From Pseudomonadota bacterium (GTDB lineage: Bacteria > Pseudomonadota > Alphaproteobacteria > Acetobacterales > Acetobacteraceae), in assembly GCA_021851785.1 (NCBI GenBank), contig JAJZBV010000024.1, positions 1 to 46,504 on the forward strand: a DNA stretch of 46,504 bases. Reading direction: 5' to 3'. The notes below the pieces were generated by a model. It was not told the DNA's origin and did not search any database. It saw only the letters and a list, made by a program, of their open reading frames with translations. Every line of letters starts with the position of its first letter. Position 1 is the first letter of the stretch. Below are positions 1 through 8,411 of this stretch, one piece after another. The position numbers and the translations under genes are program-made.

Positions 1-79
1 GGCGGCGGCGGCGCGGTTCGCGGATTTGCCGGCGGCGACGGCGGCGGCGCTCCGCGGCCTGCTGGACCGCAGCCGATGA
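1..79 (+). CDS. C-terminal end of a gene running in from the left, probably Kdo transferase
   Basis: A frame open from the window edge ends in TGA at 77-79 and encodes about 25 Ala/Leu/Arg-rich residues closing in LLDRSR. Its stop overlaps the lpxK start as ATGA. Directly upstream of lpxK, in lipid A operons of alphaproteobacteria, waaA (3-deoxy-D-manno-octulosonic acid transferase) is the usual neighbour, and its C-terminus is often an Ala/Leu-rich helix of this kind. The identity therefore rests on context only. The residues seen carry no diagnostic motif. Confidence 0.45.
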   Translation, partial: AAAARFADLPAATAAALRGLLDRSR

Positions 80-1062
80 GGCTCCGCCCGCCGGCGTTCT
101 GGCAAACCGAGGGCGGCGGGCTCGCGGCCGCCCTGCTCGCGCCGTTCGCGGCCGTGGTCGCGCGCGCGGCCCGGGCACGGGTGGCGCGGCCCGGCTTTCG
201 CGCCGCCGTCCCGGTGCTTTGCATTGGCAATGCGACGCTGGGCGGCGCCGGCAAGACGACGCTGGCGCTCGATCTCGGAGCCCGATTGCGCGCCGCCGGG
301 GTCGCCGTGCATTTCCTGACCCGCGGCTATGGCGGGCGGGTGCGCGGCGTCCGCCACGTCGCCCCCGATGACGCGGCGGCGGTGGTCGGCGATGAGCCGA
401 AGCTGCTCGCCGCGATCGCGCCCACCTGGGTCGGCGCCGACCGCGCCGCGTCCGCCCGCGCCGCGATCGCGGCCGGGGCCGAGTTTTTGCTGATGGATGA
501 CGGCCTCCAGAATCCCGGCCTCGAAAAGACCCTCTCGCTGTTGGTGGTCGATGGCGCGAGCGGGTTCGGCAATGGCCTTGTGATCCCGGCCGGGCCGCTC
601 CGTGAGACGGTGGCGGACGCGGCTTCGCGGGTGGGGGCGGCGGTCTTGATCGGCGATGACCAACGCCGCGCGCTCGCGCGCTTGCCGCCGGCGCTGCCGG
701 TGCTGCGCGCCCGGCTCGTCCCCGGCCCCGGCGCGCGGGCTTTGGCCGGCTTGAGGGTCTATGCCCTCGCCGGCATCGCGCGGCCGGAGAAATTTCACGC
801 AACCCTCGCCGCCACCGGCGCGGTTCTGGTCGGGCACGCCGATTTTCCCGACCATCACCGCTTCACCGCCGCCGAACTGCACCGCGCGCTGGCCGAGGCG
901 GCGCGGCTCGGCGCCCGCCCGGTGACGACGCCGAAGGATGCAACCCGCCTGCCGCCCGCCTTCCAGAACGCCATCGCCATCGCCGATGTCGGTCTGGTAT
1001 GGGAAAACCCGGACGAGATCGCCGCCCTGCTCGCCGGGCTGGTGACGCCTGGGGAGAAATGA
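76..1062 (+). CDS. lpxK: Tetraacyldisaccharide 4'-kinase LpxK
   Basis: Inner-membrane-associated kinase that phosphorylates the 4' position of the tetraacyldisaccharide 1-phosphate to give lipid IVA. The 328-aa length is normal for the family. An N-terminal hydrophobic stretch (about residues 14-32) is followed by the LpxK P-loop GGAGKTTL at 56-63, preceded by the typical CIGNATLGG context. MDDGLQN near residue 140 matches the conserved DDG(F/L)QH segment, with Asn replacing the usual final His. The ATG overlaps the upstream stop (ATGA), and the gene's own stop overlaps the start of the acyltransferase downstream, so the three genes are translationally coupled. The P-loop lacks the usual Asn/Thr before Gly-Lys (GGAGKT rather than GGNGKT or GGTGKT), a small variation. 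Confidence 0.93.
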   Translation: MRLRPPAFWQTEGGGLAAALLAPFAAVVARAARARVARPGFRAAVPVLCIGNATLGGAGKTTLALDLGARLRAAGVAVHFLTRGYGGRVRGVRHVAPDDAAAVVGDEPKLLAAIAPTWVGADRAASARAAIAAGAEFLLMDDGLQNPGLEKTLSLLVVDGASGFGNGLVIPAGPLRETVADAASRVGAAVLIGDDQRRALARLPPALPVLRARLVPGPGARALAGLRVYALAGIARPEKFHATLAATGAVLVGHADFPDHHRFTAAELHRALAEAARLGARPVTTPKDATRLPPAFQNAIAIADVGLVWENPDEIAALLAGLVTPGEK

Positions 1063-1973
1063 TGAAGGACTTGCGCCACCGGCTGGAGGCATGGCTGGGG
1101 CAGGGGGTATTCGCCGCGCTCCGCTGGCTCGGCCCGGCCGCGGCCTCCGATCTCGGCGGCGCCGTCGCGCGCGCGATCGGCCCGTTTCTGCCGGTCTCCC
1201 GCGTCGCCGAGGACAATCTCCGCCGCGTGTTGCCGGCGCTGGACGCCGCCGCCCGCCGCGCGATCATCCGCGCCGTCTGGGATAATCTCGGCCGCACGAT
1301 GGCGGAATTTCCGCATCTTTCGAGCCTCGCCCGCACCGCTTCCGGCCCGGGCTGGGAGATCGTCGGCGAGGAGATCGTGCGCGATCTCGCGGCCAAGGGC
1401 GGGCCGGTGATTTTCTTCTCCGCCCATACCGGCAATTGGGAAATGCTGCCGCCGATCGCCGCCCATTTCGGCATTCCGCTGGCGAGTTTCTACCGTCCGC
1501 TCGGCAATCCCTATCTCGATGCCCGGATCGCCGCCCTTCGCCGCGCCGCCATCGGGCGCCCCGAGATCGGCGCCGAGGTGGTGAATTTCCGCAAAGGCGC
1601 CGCCGGCGCCCGCGCCGCCTTCGCCCATCTCCTGCGCGCCGGCTATCTCGGGATGCTGGTCGACCAGAAGCTGAACGACGGCATCGCCGCCCGCCTGTTC
1701 GGCGAGGTGGCGATGACCGCGCCGGCGCCGGCGACGCTGGCGCTGCGCTTTCGCTGCCCGGTGATCCCGACCCGCATCGAGCGGCTCGGCCCGGCGCGGT
1801 TTCGTCTCGTCGTCGAGCCCCCCCTGGCGCTGCCCGAGAGCGCCGGACGCGAGGAGAGGATCGCCGCCTTGACCCAGGCGATCAACGACCGGCTGGAGGA
1901 TTGGATCCGCGCCCGCCCCGGCGAATGGCTATGGCTGCACCGCCGCTGGCCGCCGGCCCCGTCGGCGCGATAG
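1059..1973 (+). CDS. Lipid A biosynthesis lauroyl/myristoyl acyltransferase (LpxL/HtrB family)
   Basis: Inner-membrane acyltransferase of about 304 aa that adds a secondary acyl chain to Kdo2-lipid IVA. The family's H-X4-E catalytic motif is present as HTGNWE, with H123 and E128 counted from the ATG at 1059, and is followed by the YRPL and VDQK blocks typical of LpxL. Two ATG codons lie side by side at 1059 and 1062. GGGGAG at 1051-1056 is better spaced for 1062, but 1059 gives the overlap with the lpxK stop. Whether it uses C12, C14 or another chain, and so whether it is LpxL or LpxM, cannot be read from sequence. The gene completes the lipid A cassette, and an 81-bp gap follows. Confidence 0.88.
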   Translation: MMKDLRHRLEAWLGQGVFAALRWLGPAAASDLGGAVARAIGPFLPVSRVAEDNLRRVLPALDAAARRAIIRAVWDNLGRTMAEFPHLSSLARTASGPGWEIVGEEIVRDLAAKGGPVIFFSAHTGNWEMLPPIAAHFGIPLASFYRPLGNPYLDARIAALRRAAIGRPEIGAEVVNFRKGAAGARAAFAHLLRAGYLGMLVDQKLNDGIAARLFGEVAMTAPAPATLALRFRCPVIPTRIERLGPARFRLVVEPPLALPESAGREERIAALTQAINDRLEDWIRARPGEWLWLHRRWPPAPSAR

Positions 1974-2054
1974 TCAGGCGGAAAAATGTTTTCGCGCGCG
2001 CGGCGCTTGCGTGCCTGATATAAACGCCGTGGCGCGGAGGCGAGGGAGCGGCAG

Positions 2055-3995
2055 ATGTGTGGTCTTGCGGGGATTTTTCACGCCGCGAAATCCGAGGTCG
2101 ATACCGGCCTTCTGCGCCGGATGACCACGGCGCTCAGCCATCGCGGCCCCGACGGCGATGGCTTCCATACCGAGCCCGGTATCGGCCTCGGCCATCGCCG
2201 CCTCGCGGTCATCGACATCGCGGGCGGCCACCAGCCGATGTTCAACGAGGACGGCGCGGTGGTGGTGGTTTTTAACGGCGAAATCTACAACCACGCCGAT
2301 CTCCGCCCCGAACTCGAGGCCGCCGGCCACGTGTTCCAAAGCCGCTCCGATACCGAAATCATCCTCCATGCCTGGGAGGAATGGGGGGTTGCGTGCCTTC
2401 CGCGCTTTTCCGGCATGTTCGCGATCGCGCTCTGGGACCGCCGGCGCGGGCAATTGCTGCTGGCGCGCGATCATCTCGGCAAGAAGCCGCTCTATTACGG
2501 CTATCGCGGCGATGGCGGGCTGGTATTCGCCTCCGAACTCGCGGCCTTGGCCTTCGTCCCCGATCTCTCGCGCCGGATCGACGCCGCCGCCGTCGATGAT
2601 TTCTTCGCCCTCGGCTACATCCCCGACCCGGCGAGCATCTTCGAGGGCATCCGCAAGCTGCCGGCGGCGCATTATCTGCTGCTCGACCGCGCGAAAACCG
2701 GGCGCGCCGGCCTCGCCGCCACGCCGCGGCGCTACTGGTCGCTCGGGCGGGAGACGCTCGCGATCGGCGCACGCGAGGCCGAGGCGGCGCTGCTCGGCCA
2801 TCTCGACCGCGCGGTCGCGACAAGGCTGGTCGCCGATGTGCCGCTCGGCGCCTTCCTCTCCGGCGGCGTCGATTCGAGCGCCGTCGTCGCCCGCGCCGCC
2901 GGGATGCGGCGGGCGCCGCTCGATACCTTCACCATCGGCTTCCCTGGCGCCGATGACGAGCGCCCCTACGCCGCCCTGATGGCGACGCGCTATCACACCC
3001 GCCACCACAGCGACGCGACCGAGATCGACTATATCGCCGCCGCCCGCGATCAGGCGCGGATGTTCGGCGAGCCGTTCGGCGATCACTCCTCCGTCCCGAC
3101 CCGCGATGTCTGCGCGCTCGCCCGCCGGCATGTCACCGTCGCCCTCTCCGGCGATGGCGGCGACGAGGTACTCGGCGGCTATCGGCGCTATCGCTTTCAC
3201 GTCCTCGCCGAAGCGGTGCGGCGGCTGCTCCCCGCTTCGCTGCGCCGCCACGCCCTCGCCCCGCTCGCCCGCGCCTATCCCAAGCTCGACCGCGCGCCGC
3301 GCTGGCTCCGCGCCAAGCACACGTTGACCGAGATCAGCCTCGAGTCCGCGCTCGGCTATTACCGCACCGTGACCAAGGTGCATGAGGCGCGGCGCCGCGA
3401 CCTGCTGTCGCCGGGGCTCCGCGCCCGGCTCGACGGCCACGACCCCGGCGCGCGCATCCTCGCCCTGATGGCCGAGCGCGAGGACGCCTCGCCGCTCGCG
3501 CAGGCGCAATATGTCGATATCAACACCTATCTCCCCGGCGATATCCTGGTGAAGGTCGATCGCGCCAGCATGGCGGTCTCGCTCGAGGCGCGCGCGCCGC
3601 TGCTCGATCGCGCCTTCGTCGAATGGGGGTTCGCCCTGCCGCAGGCGCTGAAGCTCCGCCGCGGCAGCGGCAAGGACGTGCTCAAGCGGGCGCTGGCTGC
3701 GCATATTCCGGGGGAAATCCTCCACCGCCGCAAACAGGGCTTCGCGATGCCGCTGGCGGCGCAGTTCCGCGTCGGGGCCGCGCGGCTGCACGCGCGGCTG
3801 ATGGGCGAGGCGATGCTGGATAGCGGCCTCTTTCAGCCCGAGGCGCTGACCCGTCTGGTGCGCGAGCATGAGAGCGGGCGCTTCGATCACAGCACCGCGC
3901 TCTGGCTGTTGCTGGTGTTCGAGGGGTTTCTCGCCCATGAAGCCGGCCTCGCCGATAGCGCGGCGCCGAGCCTCGCCGCCGGCGGCGAGGGTTGA
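2055..3995 (+). CDS. XrtA/PEP-CTERM-type amidotransferase, asparagine synthase (glutamine-hydrolysing) family
   Basis: A 646-aa protein with an N-terminal class II glutaminase domain (nucleophile Cys2, MCGLAGIF; SHRGPDGDG at 28-36; FNGEIYN near 73-79) and a C-terminal synthetase domain with the pyrophosphatase loop SGGVDSS at 269-275 and SGDGGDEVLGGYRRYR. The GEPFGDHSS and GDGGDE contexts and the overall length fit the exosortase A-associated amidotransferase subfamily (family recognition from memory), which probably amidates a sugar or precursor of the exopolysaccharide rather than making free asparagine. It stands about 4.6 kb from the nearest other exopolysaccharide-type gene. Start ATG 2055 is fixed by Cys2; GGAGGCGAGGGAG lies just upstream. 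TATAAA at about 2019-2024 is a possible -10 element. Confidence 0.88.
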   Translation: MCGLAGIFHAAKSEVDTGLLRRMTTALSHRGPDGDGFHTEPGIGLGHRRLAVIDIAGGHQPMFNEDGAVVVVFNGEIYNHADLRPELEAAGHVFQSRSDTEIILHAWEEWGVACLPRFSGMFAIALWDRRRGQLLLARDHLGKKPLYYGYRGDGGLVFASELAALAFVPDLSRRIDAAAVDDFFALGYIPDPASIFEGIRKLPAAHYLLLDRAKTGRAGLAATPRRYWSLGRETLAIGAREAEAALLGHLDRAVATRLVADVPLGAFLSGGVDSSAVVARAAGMRRAPLDTFTIGFPGADDERPYAALMATRYHTRHHSDATEIDYIAAARDQARMFGEPFGDHSSVPTRDVCALARRHVTVALSGDGGDEVLGGYRRYRFHVLAEAVRRLLPASLRRHALAPLARAYPKLDRAPRWLRAKHTLTEISLESALGYYRTVTKVHEARRRDLLSPGLRARLDGHDPGARILALMAEREDASPLAQAQYVDINTYLPGDILVKVDRASMAVSLEARAPLLDRAFVEWGFALPQALKLRRGSGKDVLKRALAAHIPGEILHRRKQGFAMPLAAQFRVGAARLHARLMGEAMLDSGLFQPEALTRLVREHESGRFDHSTALWLLLVFEGFLAHEAGLADSAAPSLAAGGEG

Positions 3996-4117
3996 GCCGC
4001 CGGGTCGCGTCTTTACTCTTCCCTCGCGCCCGCCTTCCTGTAGGTTGCGGCGCGAGGCAAACCAAACAGGGGGCCACGCATGGCCGAATTCTGCTGCTGC
4101 CGGCGGAGGGCGCGGGC

Positions 4118-5275
4118 ATGACCTGGTTTCTCGCCAGTGTCCGGGACGCGGACGAAGCCGCGATCGCGCTCGCCGGCGGCGCCGATGTCATCGATTTCAA
4201 GGATCCGGCGGCGGGGGCGCTCGGCGCCGTCGCCCCCGGCATCGTGCGCGAAGGCGCGGCACTTGTCGCCGGCGCGCGGCCGGTCAGCGCCGTTCTCGGC
4301 GATCTGCCGATGCACGCCGCCCTTCTGCGCGATGCCGCCGAGACGATGGCCGCGACCGGCGTCGATTACCTGAAGCTCGGCATTTTTCCCGGCGGCGATG
4401 CCGAGGCCGCGCTCGCGGCACTCGCGCCGCTGGCGGCGCGGGTGAAGCTGGTCGCGGTGTTTTTCGCCGACCGCAACCCCGATCTCTCGCTGCTCGCGCT
4501 GCTCGCCGAGCACCGCTTCGCCGGCGCCATGCTCGATACCGCGGGCAAGAACGGCGCGCGGCTGCTCGATCACATGGATATCGCGCGGCTCGGCCGCTTC
4601 GTTGCCGAATGCCGCCGGCTCGGCCTGCTCTCGGGCCTCGCAGGGGGGCTGGAATTGCCCGATATCCCGCGGCTTCTCCTGCTCGCGCCCGATCTCCTCG
4701 GCTTTCGGACGGCGCTTTGCGGCGCTCAGGGCCGCGCTAGCGCGATCGAGGCCGAGAGTGTCGCCATGGTCCGCGCCCTCATCCCCGGCCTCGGCACCGG
4801 CGCGGCGCCGGGCGGGGTCGATTTCCGCCTGCTCGCCGCGCGTGGCTATGCGCCCGAGCAGGAGAGCGATCCGGCGCTGACCGACCGCGTCCATCTCCGC
4901 GATTTCGTGCTGCCGATGAAAATCGGCGTCTATGCCCATGAGCGCGCGCGGCCGCAGAACGTGCGTTTCGCGGTGACCGTCGTCATCGCCCGGCCGCGGC
5001 GCCTGGTTGCCGATCTCCGCGACGTGTTTTCCTATGACGTGATCAGCGACACCATCCGCATGCTCGCCGATGCCGGGCATGTCGGGCTGGTGGAGACGCT
5101 CGCCGAGCGGATCGCGGCGAGGCTCCTCGCCCATCCGCCTGTGCTCAAGGTCGAGATCCGCGTCGAAAAGCTCGAAACCGGGACCGGCATCGTCGGCATC
5201 ACCATCGAACGCACGCGGGAAGCGGCGGTGGTGACGCTGCCTTATCTGGTGGGCGCGTCGGGGGCGGAAGCGTGA
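4118..5275 (+). CDS. Fusion of (5-formylfuran-3-yl)methyl phosphate synthase (MfnB-like) and dihydroneopterin aldolase (FolB-like)
   Basis: A 385-aa two-domain protein. Residues 1 to about 235 match the MfnB family (former DUF556), which condenses two glyceraldehyde-3-phosphates into the furan phosphate of methanofuran. The lysines expected at the active site are all in place: K28 (DFKDP), K86 (YLKLG), K110 (VKLVAVFF) and K144 (AGKNGARLLDH). Residues about 260-370 match dihydroneopterin aldolase (RDFVLPMKIGVYAHE, later VETLAERIAARLL and VRVEKL-like segments), the pterin-branch enzyme. The joint sits in a Gly/Ala/Pro linker near residue 240. GGAGGG at 4105-4110 sets the ATG; the frame is open to 3992 but the extra residues resemble neither family. 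First gene of the cofactor operon; its stop overlaps the next start (GTGA). Confidence 0.86.
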   Translation: MTWFLASVRDADEAAIALAGGADVIDFKDPAAGALGAVAPGIVREGAALVAGARPVSAVLGDLPMHAALLRDAAETMAATGVDYLKLGIFPGGDAEAALAALAPLAARVKLVAVFFADRNPDLSLLALLAEHRFAGAMLDTAGKNGARLLDHMDIARLGRFVAECRRLGLLSGLAGGLELPDIPRLLLLAPDLLGFRTALCGAQGRASAIEAESVAMVRALIPGLGTGAAPGGVDFRLLAARGYAPEQESDPALTDRVHLRDFVLPMKIGVYAHERARPQNVRFAVTVVIARPRRLVADLRDVFSYDVISDTIRMLADAGHVGLVETLAERIAARLLAHPPVLKVEIRVEKLETGTGIVGITIERTREAAVVTLPYLVGASGAEA

Positions 5276-5904
5276 GCGGGGCCCCTCTGGCCGTCAGTCT
5301 CGTGGTCAAGCTCGGCGGCAGCCACGCGGCGGACCCGCGCTTGCGCGACTGGCTCAGCCTAATCGCGGCGAGCCCGGGCACTCTTCTGGTTCCCGGCGGC
5401 GGCCCCTTTGCCGACACCGTGCGCGCCCAGCAAGGCGTGATCGGCTATGACGAGCACGCCGCGCACGAGATGGCGATGCTGGCGATGGCGCAGTTCGGCC
5501 GCGCCCTCGCCGCCCTCGCTCCCGCCTGCGAGATGGTCGCGAGCCATGATCGGATCGCGCGGGTCTGCGGCGCCGGCGGCGTCGGCATCGCCGTGCCCTG
5601 GCCGATGCTGGCCACGGCGCCGGAGCTGCCGCCATCCTGGCAGGTGACCTCGGATTCGATCGCGCTCTGGTTCGCGCGCCGGTTCGCGGCCCCCCTGCTC
5701 CTGATCAAGCCGGTGAGCGCCGTCTCCGGCGCGAGCCTCGCGGCACTCGCCGCGGCGGGCGTGATCGACCGGTTTTTCCCCGGCTTCGCGGCGGGGTTCC
5801 GGCCCCCGATCCATCTCGCCGGCCCGGCCGATCTGCCGCCCGGCCGGTCTCTCGACCGCGATCGCCTGCCCGGGCTCGCGCTCGCAGCACTGCAACTCGC
5901 CTGA
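5272..5904 (+). CDS. Amino acid kinase superfamily protein (MfnE-like) of the methanofuran/H4MPT cluster
   Basis: A 210-aa protein beginning VVKLGGSH, the nucleotide-binding N-terminus of the amino acid kinase fold, with LLVPGGGPFAD near residue 40 and LLIKPVSAVSG near 145. In methanogens the related MfnE phosphorylates the aminomethylfuran phosphate after MfnB, and homologues accompany H4MPT genes in methylotrophs. Position directly after an MfnB domain supports that role by inference. The start is a GTG overlapping the previous stop (GTGA), and the next gene begins 1 nt after its stop. The protein is shorter than carbamate or glutamate kinases. The substrate is not provable from sequence. 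Confidence 0.76.
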   Translation: MSGAPLAVSLVVKLGGSHAADPRLRDWLSLIAASPGTLLVPGGGPFADTVRAQQGVIGYDEHAAHEMAMLAMAQFGRALAALAPACEMVASHDRIARVCGAGGVGIAVPWPMLATAPELPPSWQVTSDSIALWFARRFAAPLLLIKPVSAVSGASLAALAAAGVIDRFFPGFAAGFRPPIHLAGPADLPPGRSLDRDRLPGLALAALQLA

Positions 5905-5905
5905 C

Positions 5906-6463
5906 ATGACGCGCGAGACGAAAACGCCGCGCTGGGCATGGGCGCTCACCGGCTCGGGGCATTTCTTCACCGAAAGCCTCGATCTCATCCGCGGGCTCGA
6001 CGCCGTCGATCTGTTCGTGAGCAAGGCCGCCGCCGAGGTCGTCCGCATGTATCGCGATCGGCTGATCCTGCCGAAGGGGTCACGCATTTTCCGCGACACC
6101 ACCGCCTCCGCCGCCCCGGTCGGGCGCTTCTATGAGGGGTTTTATCACACCCTGGTGCTGGCGCCGGCGACCTCCAACACGGTCGCGAAATGCGTCTACG
6201 GCATCGCCGACACGCTCGCGAGCAACGTCTTCTGCCAGGCCGGGAAATGCCGTGTGCCGACCATCGTGTTCGCCTGCGACAACGCCCCTGAACTCGAAAC
6301 CCGCGCCCCCGGCGGGATGGTGAAGGTCTATCCGCGCCGCATCGATCTCGACAACACCGCGCGGCTCGCAACCTTCGAGGCGACCGAGGTCGCGCTGTCG
6401 CTGGCCGATCTCGAAGCCGCGATCGCGCTGCGCAAGCAACGCCTCGGCCAGGGTGATGGCTGA
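5906..6463 (+). CDS. Flavoprotein of the archaeal AfpA / dihydromethanopterin-reductase-like family
   Basis: A 185-aa flavodoxin-fold (flavoprotein/HFCD type) protein. WALTGSGHFFTESL near the N-terminus is the typical phosphate-binding start. LAPATSNTVAKCVYGIADTL near residues 84-103 matches the conserved FMN-contact segment with its Asn-Thr-Val-Ala-Lys, and a Cys-containing FCQAGKCRVPTIVFACDN block follows. AfpA-like proteins occur in archaea and in methylotroph H4MPT clusters, where reduction of dihydromethanopterin is the proposed role (family knowledge; the electron donor is unknown here). Start ATG 5906 lies 1 nt beyond the kinase stop, and its end overlaps the next gene. Confidence 0.8.
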   Translation: MTRETKTPRWAWALTGSGHFFTESLDLIRGLDAVDLFVSKAAAEVVRMYRDRLILPKGSRIFRDTTASAAPVGRFYEGFYHTLVLAPATSNTVAKCVYGIADTLASNVFCQAGKCRVPTIVFACDNAPELETRAPGGMVKVYPRRIDLDNTARLATFEATEVALSLADLEAAIALRKQRLGQGDG

Positions 6464-7859
6464 AAAACTTCTTCTCCTCACCGGCCATCTCGCCGAAGCG
6501 CGGCTCCGGCGCCTGGTCGCGGGCGAACTCGGCGAGAGATTTTCGGTGCGGATCGTCAATATCGGCGTCAAGGTCGCGGCGCTGATGACCGAGGCGATCC
6601 TGCGCCGCCGGTTGCGCCCGCCGCTCGACGCCGACCGGGTGATTTTCCCTGGCCGCGCCGGGCTCGACGCGGCGGCGCTGACGCGGCATTTCGGGGTGCC
6701 GTTTGCGCGCGGGCCGGACGAGATCGTCGATCTGCCGGCGTTTCTCGGCCTGGCCGCCGGGGCGCGCGATCTCTCGCGCTTCGATATCCGCCTGTTCGCC
6801 GAGATCGTCGATGCCGCCACGCTGGATCGTGGGGCGTTGCTCGCGCGCGCCCGCGCCCTCGTCGGTGAAGGCGCCGAGGTCATCGATCTCGGCTGCCGGC
6901 CGGGCGTGGATTTTCCCGATCTCGAAGCAAAAATCAGCGATCTTCGCGGCGAGGGGATCGCGGTCAGCATCGATTCCGGCGACCCCCAGGAACTCCGCCG
7001 CGGCGCCCTCGCGGGGGCGGATTTCCTCCTCAGCCTCACCGAGCACACGCTCGCGATCGCCGCCGGCACCCGGGCGACCCCGGTCTTGATCCCGGCGCCG
7101 CATGGCGATCTCGCCTCCCTGGTCCGCGCCGCCGCCAAAGCCGAGGCGATGGGGCTGCCCTTCCTCGTCGATCCGATCCTCGATCCGATCCATTCCGGCC
7201 TCAGCGCCTCGCTCGCCCGCTACCATGAGACGCGGCGGCGTCTGCCGCGCGCCGAGATGCTGATGGGGACCGGCAATCTCACCGAGCTGACCGACGCCGA
7301 TTCCGCCGGCGTTACCGCCATTCTGCTCGGCATCTGCTCGGAACTCGGCATTCGCAACGTGCTCACCGTGCAGGTCAGCCCGCACACCAGGCGGACCCTC
7401 GCCGAGCATGACGCGGCGCGGCGGATGCTGTTCGCCGCCCGCGCCGATCATGCGCTGCCGCGGCTTTACTCCGATGCGCTGTTGCAGATCCACGATCGCG
7501 TGCCGCTCACGGAGACCGCCGCCGATCTCGCCGCTCTCGCCGCCGCGACGCGCGATGCGAATTACCGCGTCATGGTCGCCGAGGACGGCATCCATGTCTT
7601 CAACAGCCACCACCACATCGTGCGCCAGGATGCGCTCTCCTGCTATCCCGATCTCGCGCTCGCCGGCGATCCGGCGCACGCCTTCTATCTCGGCGCCGAA
7701 CTCGCCAAGGCGGAAATCGCCTTTCGGCTCGGCAAGCGCTATGTCCAGGATGAGGGGCTGCGCTTCGGGGTCGCGGTCGCGGAAGCGGCCTCGGCGCGGA
7801 CGCAACTCGCCGAGGCCGGCCATACGCTGAGGGCGAGGGACGATGCCGCTCATTCGTGA
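6456..7859 (+). CDS. Dihydropteroate synthase-like protein (DUF6513 type) of H4MPT biosynthesis
   Basis: A 467-aa protein. The N-terminal part (to about 125) begins MAEKLLLLTGHLAEARLRR as in DUF6513 proteins. The middle is a pterin-binding TIM barrel resembling dihydropteroate synthase, with VIDLGCRPG, ISIDSGDPQEL-like and LPFLVDPILDP segments. The C-terminal part (SHHHIVRQDALSCYPDL) is typical of the methylotroph H4MPT-cluster protein rather than of FolP. In archaea and methylotrophs this family is linked to forming the arylamine-pterin bond of methanopterin (established link; reaction in this organism inferred). ATG 6456 is preferred; GTG at 6453 is possible. It overlaps the genes on both sides by 8 and 17 nt. 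Confidence 0.83.
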   Translation: MAEKLLLLTGHLAEARLRRLVAGELGERFSVRIVNIGVKVAALMTEAILRRRLRPPLDADRVIFPGRAGLDAAALTRHFGVPFARGPDEIVDLPAFLGLAAGARDLSRFDIRLFAEIVDAATLDRGALLARARALVGEGAEVIDLGCRPGVDFPDLEAKISDLRGEGIAVSIDSGDPQELRRGALAGADFLLSLTEHTLAIAAGTRATPVLIPAPHGDLASLVRAAAKAEAMGLPFLVDPILDPIHSGLSASLARYHETRRRLPRAEMLMGTGNLTELTDADSAGVTAILLGICSELGIRNVLTVQVSPHTRRTLAEHDAARRMLFAARADHALPRLYSDALLQIHDRVPLTETAADLAALAAATRDANYRVMVAEDGIHVFNSHHHIVRQDALSCYPDLALAGDPAHAFYLGAELAKAEIAFRLGKRYVQDEGLRFGVAVAEAASARTQLAEAGHTLRARDDAAHS

Positions 7860-8409
7860 AATCATCGCAGCGACCCTCGCCGCCGACGGGACGCCGCATC
7901 TCGCGCCGCTCGGCCTGATCGCCGGCGACGATGATGGCAGACGCTGGATTGCGGCGCCGTTCCATCCCTCGACGACGCTCGCCAATCTCCGTGCGGTGCC
8001 CGAACTGGTCGCGAATTACGTCGATGACGTGCGGATTTTCGCCGGCTGCCTCACCGGGAGGCGGGATTTTCCGCTGTTGGCCGCAGACCACGTCCGCCCG
8101 CCGCGCCTCGCCTCCGCCCTCGCTCACGCCGAATTGCGGGTGGTCGCGATCGAGGAGGATGAGGCCCGGCCGCGCTTTCACTGCGAGACCGTCCATGAGG
8201 CGAGCCACGCCCCGTTCCGGGGCTTCAACCGCGCCCAGGCCGCGGTCATCGAGGCCGCGATCCTTGTGAGCCGCCGCCATCTTCTGCCCCCGGAGACCAT
8301 CGCCGAGGAGATGCGCCGCTTGCGGGTCGCGGTCAGCAAAACCGCCGGCCCCAGGGAAGCGACCGCCTGGGAATGGCTGACCATGGCGCTCGGCGTGGAT
8401 TGCAAGTAA
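7843..8409 (+). CDS. DUF447 family protein of the H4MPT cluster
   Basis: A 188-aa protein starting MPLIREIIAATLAADGTPHLAPLGL, the usual opening of DUF447, a split-barrel flavin-reductase-like fold found in archaea and next to methylotroph H4MPT genes. Further family blocks are the F..STTLANLRAVPELVANYVDDVRIFAG segment and PFRGFNRAQAAVIEAAILVSR. The biochemical role is unknown; a cofactor maturation or reduction step is the likely guess. It overlaps the preceding gene by 17 nt and is the last gene of the operon: a hairpin with T-rich arms follows 12 bp beyond its stop. Confidence 0.8.
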   Translation: MPLIREIIAATLAADGTPHLAPLGLIAGDDDGRRWIAAPFHPSTTLANLRAVPELVANYVDDVRIFAGCLTGRRDFPLLAADHVRPPRLASALAHAELRVVAIEEDEARPRFHCETVHEASHAPFRGFNRAQAAVIEAAILVSRRHLLPPETIAEEMRRLRVAVSKTAGPREATAWEWLTMALGVDCK

Positions 8410-8411
8410 GA

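Noticed and set aside
1974-3938. Long minus-strand open frame opposite the amidotransferase gene
   Set aside because: Gln/Arg/Gly/Ala-rich translation without domains, exactly antisense to a gene with full catalytic motifs; a by-product of high GC.
5985-7985. Minus-strand frame of 666 codons across the cofactor operon
   Set aside because: Spans three well-supported genes on the other strand and has low-complexity composition.
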